In this document: positions 50,980 to 59,384 of the stretch, in pieces
Position numbering within the stretch: position 1 is the first letter of the stretch
Layout of the letters: every line of letters begins with the position of its first letter
DNA from: Kitasatospora sp. GP82
GTDB taxonomy: Bacteria > Actinomycetota > Actinomycetes > Streptomycetales > Streptomycetaceae
Assembly: GCF_029892105.1 (NCBI RefSeq)
Contig: NZ_JARZAJ010000002.1
Location: 62,001 to 126,000, forward strand
DNA length: 64,000 nt
Direction: 5' to 3'
Translations under genes and position numbers: made by a program
Notes under the pieces: model-generated
What the model was told of the DNA's origin: nothing
Database searches by the model: none
The model's input: only the letters and a program-made list of their open reading frames with translations

Positions 50980-53141
50980 GCTCCATCCTCCACAGCTGTG
51001 CGCCGGTGGCTTCTGCTCACCGCCGCCAGGAGTACCTCGGTCAGCACGTCGGCCTCGGGCCGACGGTGGGAGTTGGCCATCACCTTGGCCAAGTCCGCTG
51101 TGAACAGGTCTCGTTCACGAACAGGGAGCGCTGCGGCGAGCGCCTCCCCGAGCCGGCCGGCGGTCATCGCCGCGGTGTCCCGGTCGATCAGCTCCAGCTC
51201 TTCCAGACCTCCCGCAAGTGCGGTCAACGCCCCTCTGCGCAGCGGCCGGTAGCAGATGACTGCCGCCCAGATACGAGCGATCTGCTCGGTCTTCTCCGGC
51301 CGGTCGCACAGGTACGACATCACCGCGGGGCCGCCGCTCCGCTCGTCCGGTGTCGACAGCAGGGCGTGCAGCACCTCCAGCAGCACAACGGGCGGACGCA
51401 CCACGGCTGTTCTGCTGTCGACGGGCGGGAGCTTGCGCTCCAGGTACCCGGTGATGACCGAAGCCTTGGCCCCGGCCGAGGCGAGGATGCCGAAGAGCCT
51501 GGCCAGCGCCTGCTGAACGGACTCGCGCAGGCGCGGATCACCGCTCTCCAGCATCGCCCACAACTGCTTCACCGCCTCATGCGGGTAGCGCAGCCCGAGC
51601 TCCCCGGTGAAGGCGACCACGGCCGACCACCGCCTGGCCCGGCTCCGGTCGGCGGCCCACTCCTCCGCCACGCTCAGCGCCACCGGCGCGAGCCCGTCCT
51701 CGGCCAGGCACATCAGCCAGAGGGTGAACACCGCCGTCTGCTGGCCGACCCAGCCCAACTGCCCTCCGGACCATGGCCGCAGGTACGAGCGCTCTACTTC
51801 CTGCACCTCCAGCCGGGCGAGCAGCGCAAGGCCGGAGGCCACGGACATCTGGAGCTGCGGGTCCACGGTCAGCCCGGACCGTACGGTGCCGGAGAGCCAT
51901 CTGCTGACTCCGTCCCAGAAGGCGCTGTCGAAGCGTGCGCAGAGCTCGGCGAGCACACACTCGCGGTACACCGGGTCGCGGAAGGCCACCACGGTACGGG
52001 TACGGACGCCGTCCGGGACCTGCCTGGTGCAGATGAGGCCGCCGTCGCGCACCAGCGCCTCCCGGTTCGCCGGCAGGGTCGGCACGGCCGGTTCCTCCGG
52101 CTCGGCATCGGGTGGCGGCGCGAGACCGGGCACGGACCGGGCCATCCAGGTCTCCAGCCCGGCCAGTCCGGCCTCGTAGGTCCGCACGCCACTGCCTGCG
52201 GTGAACGCCAGCGCCGTCACCTCCAGCACCGCACGCGGGTTCGGACCGGCCCGGAACCACTCGGCGACGGTGGCCGAGGCGGACAGCGCGAACTGCTCCA
52301 GCGCGTCCTCCGGCGTTGCCCCGGCAGCCAGCCTGCGGGCCACCTCGACGAGATCCTGTGGGCGGAAGTCCTCGGGCACCTGCTCCAGGACCTGGTCGAT
52401 CACTTCGGCAGCCACCTCGGCACCACCCAGCGCGGCCAGTACCAGGCGGCGCGGCGCGGGCCGCTCCCAGACCACCCGCCAGCGCGGTCCGGCAGCCTGT
52501 ACAGCCGTGGTGACGACCAGGAACGCCCCGGCATCCCTGACCGCGTTCCGGAGCCGCCGCCACAGGTGGTCGGCATCCTCGGCCGAGGTGGCGTCCGCGA
52601 CCCGGCCGGGCACCACATAGCCCGTCCCCCGCTGGTACTTGCGAGCGGCCAGCTCCTTGAGCGTGAGCGTCGGGGACAGCAGCATCACCGAGCCGTCCAC
52701 GAGCTCGGAGATCAGGGCGATCGCACCGGTCCGCTTGCCGATTCCGGCCGGGCCCCAGAGCTCGACCAGATGGTGCTTCGACAGGGTGTCGAACGCGCCT
52801 CCATAGGCATCCGGCCTGGCATACCCGGTGACTGCCTCGACGACCTCCTCGTCCGTCAGCCTGCCCGTCTCGGCCGGCCTGCGCTGCGGCGCGCGATTGC
52901 CCCGGGCTTCACCCACCCCGCCGTGGCCGAACACTCCGCCCCGCGCGTCGACCGTCCCGTTGAAGACCTGCATGACGAACTGCTGCTGCACATGGCCGAG
53001 TCGATCGCCTGCCGCGCCCTCCGGCGGCACACCGTCATCGAGCGGCTGGTCGGACGGCTCCCCGAAGGCGTCCTCGGACTCCTGGTCCGTCTCCGCTTCT
53101 TCCGGTTCGGGCTCCTCGGGGAGCGGCTCGTCCGCACTCAT
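50976..53141 (-). CDS. STAND-like P-loop NTPase of a conflict-type operon
   Basis: A 721-aa protein with an acidic N-terminus; a short Gly/Asn motif MQVFNGTVDARGGVFGHGG (residues ~57-75); a P-loop VELWGPAGIGKRTGAIAL (~127-144, with GKR-T instead of GKT/GKS); a beta strand DAGAFLVVTTA in the Walker B position; and ~500 residues of helical repeats. This is the layout of STAND NTPases in actinobacterial signalling and defence islands. The ATG at 53141 overlaps the cyclase-like gene's stop (ATGA); longer in-frame starts run into that gene and are not credible. Confidence 0.8.
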   Translation of the reverse strand: MSADEPLPEEPEPEEAETDQESEDAFGEPSDQPLDDGVPPEGAAGDRLGHVQQQFVMQVFNGTVDARGGVFGHGGVGEARGNRAPQRRPAETGRLTDEEVVEAVTGYARPDAYGGAFDTLSKHHLVELWGPAGIGKRTGAIALISELVDGSVMLLSPTLTLKELAARKYQRGTGYVVPGRVADATSAEDADHLWRRLRNAVRDAGAFLVVTTAVQAAGPRWRVVWERPAPRRLVLAALGGAEVAAEVIDQVLEQVPEDFRPQDLVEVARRLAAGATPEDALEQFALSASATVAEWFRAGPNPRAVLEVTALAFTAGSGVRTYEAGLAGLETWMARSVPGLAPPPDAEPEEPAVPTLPANREALVRDGGLICTRQVPDGVRTRTVVAFRDPVYRECVLAELCARFDSAFWDGVSRWLSGTVRSGLTVDPQLQMSVASGLALLARLEVQEVERSYLRPWSGGQLGWVGQQTAVFTLWLMCLAEDGLAPVALSVAEEWAADRSRARRWSAVVAFTGELGLRYPHEAVKQLWAMLESGDPRLRESVQQALARLFGILASAGAKASVITGYLERKLPPVDSRTAVVRPPVVLLEVLHALLSTPDERSGGPAVMSYLCDRPEKTEQIARIWAAVICYRPLRRGALTALAGGLEELELIDRDTAAMTAGRLGEALAAALPVRERDLFTADLAKVMANSHRRPEADVLTEVLLAAVSRSHRRTAVEDGA

Positions 53142-54004
53142 CGAAGCGCCCCGTGGTTGTTCACCGTGCCGTTGTTGATGCCGAACACCGATCCCGGCGC
53201 GCTCACCCGGCCACTGACGGCGACATGCATCGAAGCCTGGTCCGCGGCCCGCCCTGCGGAGGCAGCCGGTCCGGCCCCCGAGGCGGGCCCGGCCGCAGCG
53301 GGCGCGCCGGGCTCGGCCGGCCCGAGGTCCAGGGCGTGGACGTCCACCCCGGGCACGCGGAGCCAGGCCGTGACACTCCGCTCCTTCTTCTGCACGTGCA
53401 CCTCGCGGAAGTCCTTCGGCGAGAGCTTGGTGTGCCGTTGCAGCACGGTGTCCGTGTAGACCTGGTCCGAGAGGAGCACAGCCAGGCATGCCTGCGGAGC
53501 CGCTTCCAGGGCACGGCGCGGCGGGTCGCTGTCCACAAGCCGGCTGACCAGCACCACCCCCTGGCCCGCGTATCCGTTCTCGGCGGGGATGGCGGCCCCG
53601 AAGTGGACTGCCAATCGCAGACGGAGCCAACGCTCCGGGTAGCGGCCGTCGTTGTGCCGTTCCAGGGCCGCCTGGAGTTCGGCCACGTAGTCGTCCACCA
53701 CCCGGGCCTCCGAGATCGCGACGGGCGCGATGGCCAGTTCGCCGTCCCCGCCCGGCTGCCTGATCCAGGACTCGCGGTCAAGACCGGCGGCCGCGGAAGC
53801 CTCTTCGAACACTCGAATCAGATCACGCTGGACGTCGAGGTGGGAGCGCTCATCACCTTTGCCGTAGCCCTTGACGTCGCTCGACAGCAGGAGCCTACGA
53901 GTCATTTCCCTGATCTGCTTCAAGTCCGCTCGGCCTTCCATGCAGTGGTGCACACGATGAGTCGTCAGTCTCGTGCGTTCGCGGCGACGGGATTCCGGAT
54001 CCAT
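53138..54004 (-). CDS. Class III nucleotide-cyclase-like protein (PycC-like)
   Basis: A 288-aa protein. LLLSSDVKGYGKGDERSHLD supplies the first metal Asp (D43), QPGGDGELAIAP the second (D87), and GYAGQGVVLVSRLVDS (~145-160) matches the G-x-x-V-N-x-A-x-R-L helix of class III cyclases. The C-terminus is a Pro/Ala/Gly linker ending in FGINNGTVNNHG. Class III cyclases make cNMPs; the Pycsar type makes cCMP or cUMP. The ATG at 54004 follows AGGGGA. First gene of the operon, divergent from the DUF5706-like gene. The specificity is unknown. Confidence 0.8.
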   Translation of the reverse strand: MDPESRRRERTRLTTHRVHHCMEGRADLKQIREMTRRLLLSSDVKGYGKGDERSHLDVQRDLIRVFEEASAAAGLDRESWIRQPGGDGELAIAPVAISEARVVDDYVAELQAALERHNDGRYPERWLRLRLAVHFGAAIPAENGYAGQGVVLVSRLVDSDPPRRALEAAPQACLAVLLSDQVYTDTVLQRHTKLSPKDFREVHVQKKERSVTAWLRVPGVDVHALDLGPAEPGAPAAAGPASGAGPAASAGRAADQASMHVAVSGRVSAPGSVFGINNGTVNNHGALR

Positions 54005-54038
54005 ACGGCTTCCCCTGGTTCGATCAAGCTGGGAGCGA

Positions 54039-54052
54039 GTGACCATGCTCAC
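54039..54052. promoter_or_regulatory. CRP-type palindrome in the cyclase/effector divergent promoter
   Basis: GTGACCATGCTCAC is a perfect GTGA-N6-TCAC palindrome, the core of the CRP/Fnr-family consensus. It lies 35 bp upstream of the cyclase-like start and 85 bp upstream of the DUF5706-like start. A Crp/Fnr-family gene lies 0.6 kb away. A second GTGA-N6-TCAC at 55045-55058 is inside that gene's coding sequence. Confidence 0.55.
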
Positions 54053-54136
54053 ACAGAAGATCCCTGATTCATGCGGGGTCGCCGATTCGTTATGGAGGTG
54101 CCATGGGTTGACCAACCTTTCGATCAGGAGGCTACA

Positions 54137-54652
54137 TTGACTGATCATCAAGACCGCTTGGCGTCCGATCCGTCACCGCTGGAGGTGGCTCTCAGTGCCC
54201 TGACGTCCTTCCAGGGGTACGTCCAGCAGGCCGACAGCAAGGTGAACACCCTGCTGGTGGTGCACACCGGCGGGGCAGTGGCAGTTGTGAGCGCTCTGGG
54301 CGGGCGCAGCGGACTGCGGCACCCGACGCCGACCGTGCTTCTGCTGGCCGGGTTCGTCGTGGCCTTCCTGGTCTCCGGCTACCACGTGGCACAGGCACTG
54401 CGGCCCAGGCTCGATCCGCCGACGCCGCCGAGCAGGTTCGCCATCACGGGGATGGTCCCCGACAGCCCCGACGGTGTCGGTCCCGAACACGCGGCGACGG
54501 ATGCCGCTGCTCAGCGGACGGAGGCCTGGGCGATGGTGCGCCTGCTCTCCCGGACCGCGCTGGCCAAGAACCGGCACCTCGCCCGGGCCGTTCCCTGGAC
54601 GGCCGCGATGCTGGCACTCGGGGTGGCGACGGCTCTCGTCGGCGCCTGGTGA
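54137..54652 (+). CDS. Small three-TM protein resembling the Pycsar TM effector (DUF5706)
   Basis: A 171-aa protein starting at TTG 54137, chosen because AGGAGG lies 5 nt upstream. The first helix segment VALSALTSFQGYVQQADSKV, with the characteristic aDsK before a TM helix, a second TM (~66-84), a loop, then ALAKNRHLARAVPWTAAMLA leading into a third TM match the PycTM layout. In Pycsar systems such proteins bind the cyclic nucleotide and disrupt the membrane. The gene is divergent from the cyclase-like gene by 132 bp and convergent with the Crp-like gene. Family assignment is by eye. Confidence 0.7.
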   Translation: MTDHQDRLASDPSPLEVALSALTSFQGYVQQADSKVNTLLVVHTGGAVAVVSALGGRSGLRHPTPTVLLLAGFVVAFLVSGYHVAQALRPRLDPPTPPSRFAITGMVPDSPDGVGPEHAATDAAAQRTEAWAMVRLLSRTALAKNRHLARAVPWTAAMLALGVATALVGAW

Positions 54653-54677
54653 GGACCAACCGGTCGGCGCTGCAAGG

Positions 54678-55379
54678 TCATTCCTGTTCGGCGAAGCCGC
54701 GCAGCGCCGCCAGATCGGTCACGGTGACCTTCCGGTAGTGCGGGCGGACCAGCCCTTCGGCCTTTAGTCTGCGCATCGCCAGGCCGACCGCGTCCTCGCG
54801 TGCACCGATCAGTCGGCCCAGCTCCAACTGCGAGAGGTGCACACCGATTTCATGACCTGTGTCCACTCGCTGGCCGTGCCGTTCCACCAGTTCGACCAGT
54901 ACCCGGGAGAGCCTGCCGACAACGTCGAAGGCGGCGAAGTCCAGCCGGCGCCGGTTTGCCGAGTCGAGCCGGTCGGCCATCACACTGCCGACGGCCTCCC
55001 AGGCGTCCGGATGCTCGCGGAGAAAGCCCAGGAAGCGTTCCCGGGTGACCACGTTCACCAGTACGGCACTGCAGGCGGTCACGGTAGCCGCCCTGGGCAC
55101 CATGCGCAGGGCCGCCTGCTCACCGACCAGATCACCGCTGACCCGAATGCTGAGCAGGGTCTCGGTTCCGTTCTCCAGCGTCGCTGTGACCTTGGCGCAG
55201 GCCACACCGCCCGGATCCACCGGTTGCAGCAGGCACACATGGGTTGTCCGCTCGCCCTGGCTCAACAGGACGCTCCCCGCCTCGTACCTGACCGCTCGTG
55301 ACATCCCCAGAAGCTGTTCGGCCTGGTTCTCCGCCAGCCGTGCCAGAAACGTCCCCTTCGCCCAGATCGCGCTCTGCAT
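54678..55379 (-). CDS. Crp/Fnr-family transcriptional regulator
   Basis: About 233 aa: an N-terminal cyclic-nucleotide-binding-type beta barrel (LLSQGERTTHVCLLQP, SGDLVGEQAALRMVPRAATV), a dimerisation helix and a C-terminal winged helix (VHLSQLELGRLIGAREDAVG, LAMRRLKAEGLV). The barrel has the GEQAALR phosphate-binding-cassette shape, compatible with cNMP binding. The ATG at 55379 gives the usual N-terminus; ATG at 55418 is possible. It sits next to a cyclase-like gene and a perfect CRP-type site, suggesting a local feedback circuit. Confidence 0.88.
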   Translation of the reverse strand: MQSAIWAKGTFLARLAENQAEQLLGMSRAVRYEAGSVLLSQGERTTHVCLLQPVDPGGVACAKVTATLENGTETLLSIRVSGDLVGEQAALRMVPRAATVTACSAVLVNVVTRERFLGFLREHPDAWEAVGSVMADRLDSANRRRLDFAAFDVVGRLSRVLVELVERHGQRVDTGHEIGVHLSQLELGRLIGAREDAVGLAMRRLKAEGLVRPHYRKVTVTDLAALRGFAEQE

Positions 55380-55610
55380 CCCGTCGGAGTCCACGCCGGC
55401 CACCCTGTCTCGCCTCATGTCCGCATTGAACCGGCCGACCGACAGGAGGAGAACCCCCGAATCGGGTGGTACTTGCCCCGCCCGCTCCGACACACCGGCC
55501 GGACGGGGCGGCAGCCTTGCCGCACATCGGTCGCTACAGGAGTGGCGGGCACGAGCGATGCCGCGTGTTGAGCGGCGGCGGGCCGGGCGGAGGCGGGGAG
55601 AATTGCGGGT

Positions 55611-56246
55611 ATGGACATCACCATTCGGCTCGCGCAGCAGCCGGACGCCGACGAACTGCTCGGGCGCAGCCCGCTCGCCGCACTGGTCGGCATGCTCCTC
55701 GACCAGCAGGTCCCGATGGAATGGGCCTTCCTGGGCCCGTTCACCATCAGCCGGCGGCTCGGCGAGGACGATCTCGACGCGCACCGGATCGCCGCCTGCG
55801 ACCCGGAGGCCTTCGCGGCCCTGCTCTCGGCGAAGCCCGCCGTGCACCGGTATCCGGGGTCGATGGCCAAGCGGGTGCAGCAGCTGTGCCAGTACCTGGT
55901 GGAGCACTACGACGGCGACGCGGCCGCCGTCTGGCGCGACGCCCGCAGCGGGAAGGAACTGCTCGACCGGCTCACCGCGCTGCCCGGCTTCGGCAAGCAG
56001 AAGGCCCAGATCTTCCTGGCCCTGCTGGGCAAGCAGTACAAGGTGACGCCGGACGGCTGGCGCGAGGCCGCGGGCGCGTACGGGGAGGCCGGCTCCTACC
56101 GCTCGGTCGCCGATATCACCGGGCCCGAGTCGCTCGACAAGGTCCGCGCCCACAAGCAGCAGGCCAAGCGCGAAGCCAAGGAGGCCAAGGAGGCCAAGGA
56201 GGCCGCAGCGGGCAAGGCCACCGCCCCGGGAAGAACCCGAGGATGA
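55611..56246 (+). CDS. HhH-GPD family base-excision DNA repair protein
   Basis: A 211-aa protein with a helix-hairpin-helix GPD core: ALVGMLLDQQVPMEWAFLGP, then LPGFGKQKAQIFLALLGKQ (HhH near residue 123). No Cys cluster for an iron-sulfur site is present. The C-terminus is a Lys/Ala/Glu tail with repeated EAK triplets (AKEAKEAKEA). This short actinobacterial class is annotated as a putative DNA glycosylase; substrate unknown. It is divergent from the Crp-like gene. Confidence 0.88.
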   Translation: MDITIRLAQQPDADELLGRSPLAALVGMLLDQQVPMEWAFLGPFTISRRLGEDDLDAHRIAACDPEAFAALLSAKPAVHRYPGSMAKRVQQLCQYLVEHYDGDAAAVWRDARSGKELLDRLTALPGFGKQKAQIFLALLGKQYKVTPDGWREAAGAYGEAGSYRSVADITGPESLDKVRAHKQQAKREAKEAKEAKEAAAGKATAPGRTRG

Positions 56247-56270
56247 AGCAGCCGTGACCGCGCTCGGGGT

Positions 56271-56483
56271 TCAGGACACCTTGCGGTACTCGTACCGCCC
56301 CCTGACCTCCCGGTTGAAGTAGCGGCCCAGGCTGTCGGCGGCGAGCAGCGCCCGATGGACCCGCCGAGGCACCGCCGTGTACCGGTAGACCGTGCTGGTC
56401 ACGAACTCGATCTCCAGTACGTGCTCCTCGGCGTCGTACCCCACCGACCTCAGACATGAGGAAACGACATGATCGCGCACCAC
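56271..56483 (-). CDS. KTSC-domain protein
   Basis: A 70-aa protein almost entirely a KTSC domain: SSCLRSVGYDAEEHVLEIEF, TVYRYTAVPRRVHRALLAAD, SLGRYFNREVRGRYEY. Found alone or fused to RNA-related enzymes; function unknown. Its 5' end is close to the divergent AbiEii-like gene. Confidence 0.85.
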   Translation of the reverse strand: MVRDHVVSSCLRSVGYDAEEHVLEIEFVTSTVYRYTAVPRRVHRALLAADSLGRYFNREVRGRYEYRKVS

Positions 56484-56521
56484 CGTTCCATCCTGCGCCC
56501 GCGCCCCACGGAGCGCGCGGC

Positions 56522-57211
56522 ATGAAGCTCGGCGTCGTGCACGAGCGGCTGCTGGCCGATCTGCTGGCGGTCGGTGCGGCGTACGGGCCCGTACTCGGCG
56601 GCGGCTGCGCGGTGCAGGTGCACGGGCTGGTCGAGCGTCCGGCCCACGTTCTGGGTGTGGCCACCGAGAGTCCGGTGCCGATGGCGGAGATCGCGGCCCG
56701 GATGCGGTCCGGACTGGCCGGGCGCGGGTGGGCGGTACGGCAGCTGGAGACCGGTGCGGTGTCGGCCCGGCTGGCCGTACTGGATCCGGTGAGCACCGAG
56801 GGGTGCGAGGTCGAGTTGCTGAAGGAGGTGTTCTGGCGGCCTCCGGTGCAGACGGAGTACGGTCCGGTGCTCGCGCTCGAGGACGTGGTCGGCACCAAGG
56901 TCCGGGCGCTGACCGACCGGGGGCTCGCCCGCGATCTGATCGACGTCCACGCGGCCGCCGACCGCTGGAGCCACCTGGAGTTGGAGGAGCTCGGACGCCG
57001 CCACGCCCGGGGCGAGTTCGACCTCACCGAGTTGCAGGCTCGACTCGCCAGGGCGGACTGGCTGGACGACCGCGAGTTCGCGGCGTACGGCGTGGACGAG
57101 GACGGCCGGGCCCGCCTCCGCGCCTGGGCGCAGTCCTGGGTGGACGACATCGCCGAACGGCTCATCGAACAGGCCCCGCCCGAGGACGACCTTCCTCCCG
57201 AACAGGACTGA
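56522..57211 (+). CDS. AbiEii/AbiGii-like nucleotidyltransferase fold, catalytic motif degenerate
   Basis: A 229-aa protein whose core follows the AbiEii pattern: YGPVLGGGCAVQVHGLVERP at the GG-x-A-x-HG-x-R position, and later LEDVVGTKVRALTDRGLARD, LIDVHAAA. The DxD expected about ten residues after HG is replaced (AHVLGVATE), so nucleotidyl transfer is unlikely. The ATG at 56522 has GGAG 8 nt upstream; a longer start at 56456 lacks an RBS. No antitoxin partner is adjacent. Confidence 0.75.
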   Translation: MKLGVVHERLLADLLAVGAAYGPVLGGGCAVQVHGLVERPAHVLGVATESPVPMAEIAARMRSGLAGRGWAVRQLETGAVSARLAVLDPVSTEGCEVELLKEVFWRPPVQTEYGPVLALEDVVGTKVRALTDRGLARDLIDVHAAADRWSHLELEELGRRHARGEFDLTELQARLARADWLDDREFAAYGVDEDGRARLRAWAQSWVDDIAERLIEQAPPEDDLPPEQD

Positions 57212-57262
57212 GAGCGACCGGCGACAGGGCCCGCGCCCCTTGGGGTGGAATCCGCCGGGCCG

Positions 57263-58027
57263 TCAACGGCCGAGCACCGCACCGCCGTTGACGCCGATCA
57301 CCTGGCCGGTGAGATAGCCGGCCTCCGGGGAGGCGACATAGCCGACCAGCGCCGCCACGTCCTCGGGGGTGCCCGCCCGGCCGACCAGGGTGTCGGCGAT
57401 CTTGGCCTCGTGGAACTCCGGCGACCACTGCTCTCCGAAGATGTCCGTGTCGACCACGTAGCCGGGAGCGATCACATTCACCGTGATGCCGTCCGGACCC
57501 AGTTGACGGGCCAGGCCGAACGCCCAGCCGTGCAGCCCGGCCTTCGCGGCGGCGTACGCTCCGGCCGAGTGAGCCCCGGCGCCGCCGCGCTGACCGGCGG
57601 CCGAGCCCACCACGATCAGCCGACCGCCGGGGCGGCGCAGCCGGTCCTGCAACGCGCTGGTGAGCAGCACGGCCGACATCAGGTTGAGGTCCAGGCTCCT
57701 GCGCCAGCCGGCGGCCAGTGCTTCGAGGCTCTCGTCCGCCGGGGGACCGGAAAGGGCCCCCGCGTTGTTGACCAGCACGTCGACCGGGCCGAGTCCGGCC
57801 AGTTCCGCCGCCGCCCGCGCCACCTGCCCGGCATCGGAGAGGTCGGCGGCCACCGGAATCACGGCTGCCCGGCCGACCGCCTCGTCGATCTCCTTGCGGG
57901 CCTGTTCCAGTGTCTCGGCCCGACGGCCCAGGACGACCACCCGGCAGCCGTCGGCGGCGAGCCGCCGGGCGACCGCCTTTCCGATCCCCGTGCCGCCGCC
58001 GGACACCACCGCAAGCCGCTCCGCCAT
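57263..58027 (-). CDS. Short-chain dehydrogenase/reductase
   Basis: A 254-aa classical SDR: cofactor loop VSGGGTGIGKAVA, VLVNNAGALSG, catalytic Ser in VVGSAAGQRG, AYAAAKAG (Tyr and Lys), and the C-terminal YLTGQVIGVNGG. The Arg in VLGRRAET near residue 35 favours NADP(H). It probably reduces a 3-oxo or carbonyl substrate in the cytoplasm; substrate unknown. Flanked by unrelated genes. Confidence 0.93.
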   Translation of the reverse strand: MAERLAVVSGGGTGIGKAVARRLAADGCRVVVLGRRAETLEQARKEIDEAVGRAAVIPVAADLSDAGQVARAAAELAGLGPVDVLVNNAGALSGPPADESLEALAAGWRRSLDLNLMSAVLLTSALQDRLRRPGGRLIVVGSAAGQRGGAGAHSAGAYAAAKAGLHGWAFGLARQLGPDGITVNVIAPGYVVDTDIFGEQWSPEFHEAKIADTLVGRAGTPEDVAALVGYVASPEAGYLTGQVIGVNGGAVLGR

Positions 58028-58137
58028 GGCCGTCTCCCCCGCTGTACGATCCCCGCCCGTCCGGCGAGCCTACCGACCGCCCCTAGGCCCTGTCCGGCCG
58101 ATCTTGCCGGGCGCGGCCTGGCGGCGGATCCCCCGGC

Positions 58138-59184
58138 TCAGCGGGCCGCGTTCCGGTAGAACGGAGCGTCGTCCGGCCCGGTGTACTCGGGGCGGTACCA
58201 GGTGGACGGGCGCATCGAGTTGCGCACCTCGCCGTCCACGCCGAGCACCGAGGCGAACAGGGCCATCCGCATCGGGATACCGGCGTCCGTCTGCCGGAAG
58301 ATCGCCAGACGCGGGTCCTGGTTCAGGTCGGTGCTCAGGTCGTTGGCCCCGGGACGGCTGTCGCGCGGCAGCGGGTGCATGATCACCGTGTCCTGGTGGC
58401 AGACCCGGTCGACCAGCGCGAGGTCGATCCGGAACTCGTCGCTGTACGGCAGCGGCTTGTCCGCGAAGCGCTCGGTCTGGAGCCGGGTCGCGTAGACCAG
58501 GTCGGCGTCCTTGAGGCCGCTGCTCGGCTGCTCGCTCTCCTCGACCTTGTGGCCCCGGCTCACGGCCAGCTCCACCAGTTCCTGCGGCATCCGCAGCTCC
58601 GCCGGGGAGACACAGGCGATGGTCAGGTTCTCGTAGCGGGAGAGCAGCTTCATCAGCGAGTGCACGGTACGGCCGTGGCGCAGGTCGCCGACCAGGGCGA
58701 TCCGGCGGCCGTCCATGCTCCTGCCCAGGCGGCCGAACTCGCGGTGCAGGGTGAACATGTCGAGCAGCGCCTGGGTCGGGTGCTCCCCGGCGCCGTTGCC
58801 CGCGTTGATCAGCGGGACGTTGGTGGCCGCCGCGAACTCGTTCATCGAGCTGACCTCGGGGTGCCGCATGACCACCAGGTCGCAGTAGCCGCTGACCACA
58901 CGGGCGGTGTCGGCCAGCGACTCGCCCTTGGAGATCGAGGTGACCTCGGAGCCCGTGGTGCTGGTCACCGCACCGCCCAGCCGCAGGAACGCGGTCTCGC
59001 AGCTCAGCCGGGTGCGGGTGCTCGCCTCGAAGAACAGGCTGGCCATCACCGCGCCCTCCAGCACCCGGGTCACCTGCTCACCCCGGGCCACCGGCACCAG
59101 CACGTCGGCGAGTTCGAAGAGCCGCTCCAGTTCGTCCCGATCGAAGAGATCGCTGGACAGAATGTGCTTCCCGGTCAGTGACAT
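58138..59184 (-). CDS. pyrB: Aspartate carbamoyltransferase
   Basis: A 348-aa enzyme: carbamoyl-phosphate loop SLFFEASTRTRLS, 80s-loop TSISKGESLADTARVV, HPTQALLDMFTL, and MHPLPR near residue 275. It joins aspartate and carbamoyl phosphate, the first committed step of pyrimidine synthesis. No pyrR, pyrC or carAB neighbour is present, so this is a stand-alone copy; the housekeeping pyr operon may carry another. The C-terminal extension (STWYRPEYTGPDDAPFYRN) is longer than in E. coli PyrB. Confidence 0.92.
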   Translation of the reverse strand: MSLTGKHILSSDLFDRDELERLFELADVLVPVARGEQVTRVLEGAVMASLFFEASTRTRLSCETAFLRLGGAVTSTTGSEVTSISKGESLADTARVVSGYCDLVVMRHPEVSSMNEFAAATNVPLINAGNGAGEHPTQALLDMFTLHREFGRLGRSMDGRRIALVGDLRHGRTVHSLMKLLSRYENLTIACVSPAELRMPQELVELAVSRGHKVEESEQPSSGLKDADLVYATRLQTERFADKPLPYSDEFRIDLALVDRVCHQDTVIMHPLPRDSRPGANDLSTDLNQDPRLAIFRQTDAGIPMRMALFASVLGVDGEVRNSMRPSTWYRPEYTGPDDAPFYRNAAR

Positions 59185-59384
59185 GGCGGCTCTGACTTCC
59201 TCAGGTAGTGCTGCTCGGCGCCGACAGTGTACTTCGCCCGGCCCGTACGGGTGCCCGTGAGCGCTTCCCTTGAATCCTTATTCCATTTGCATTCGATATC
59301 GCCGAACGGCCGGATTGTCCACCGTCCCGAATTCGGAATTCGTGATCGTGCCCGGCCATTCGGCGTTCGGAGGTTTCTCCGGCC

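Noticed and set aside
55045-55058. Second GTGA-N6-TCAC as an operator
   Set aside because: It lies inside the Crp-like coding sequence where Val/His codons can create it; kept only as a remark.
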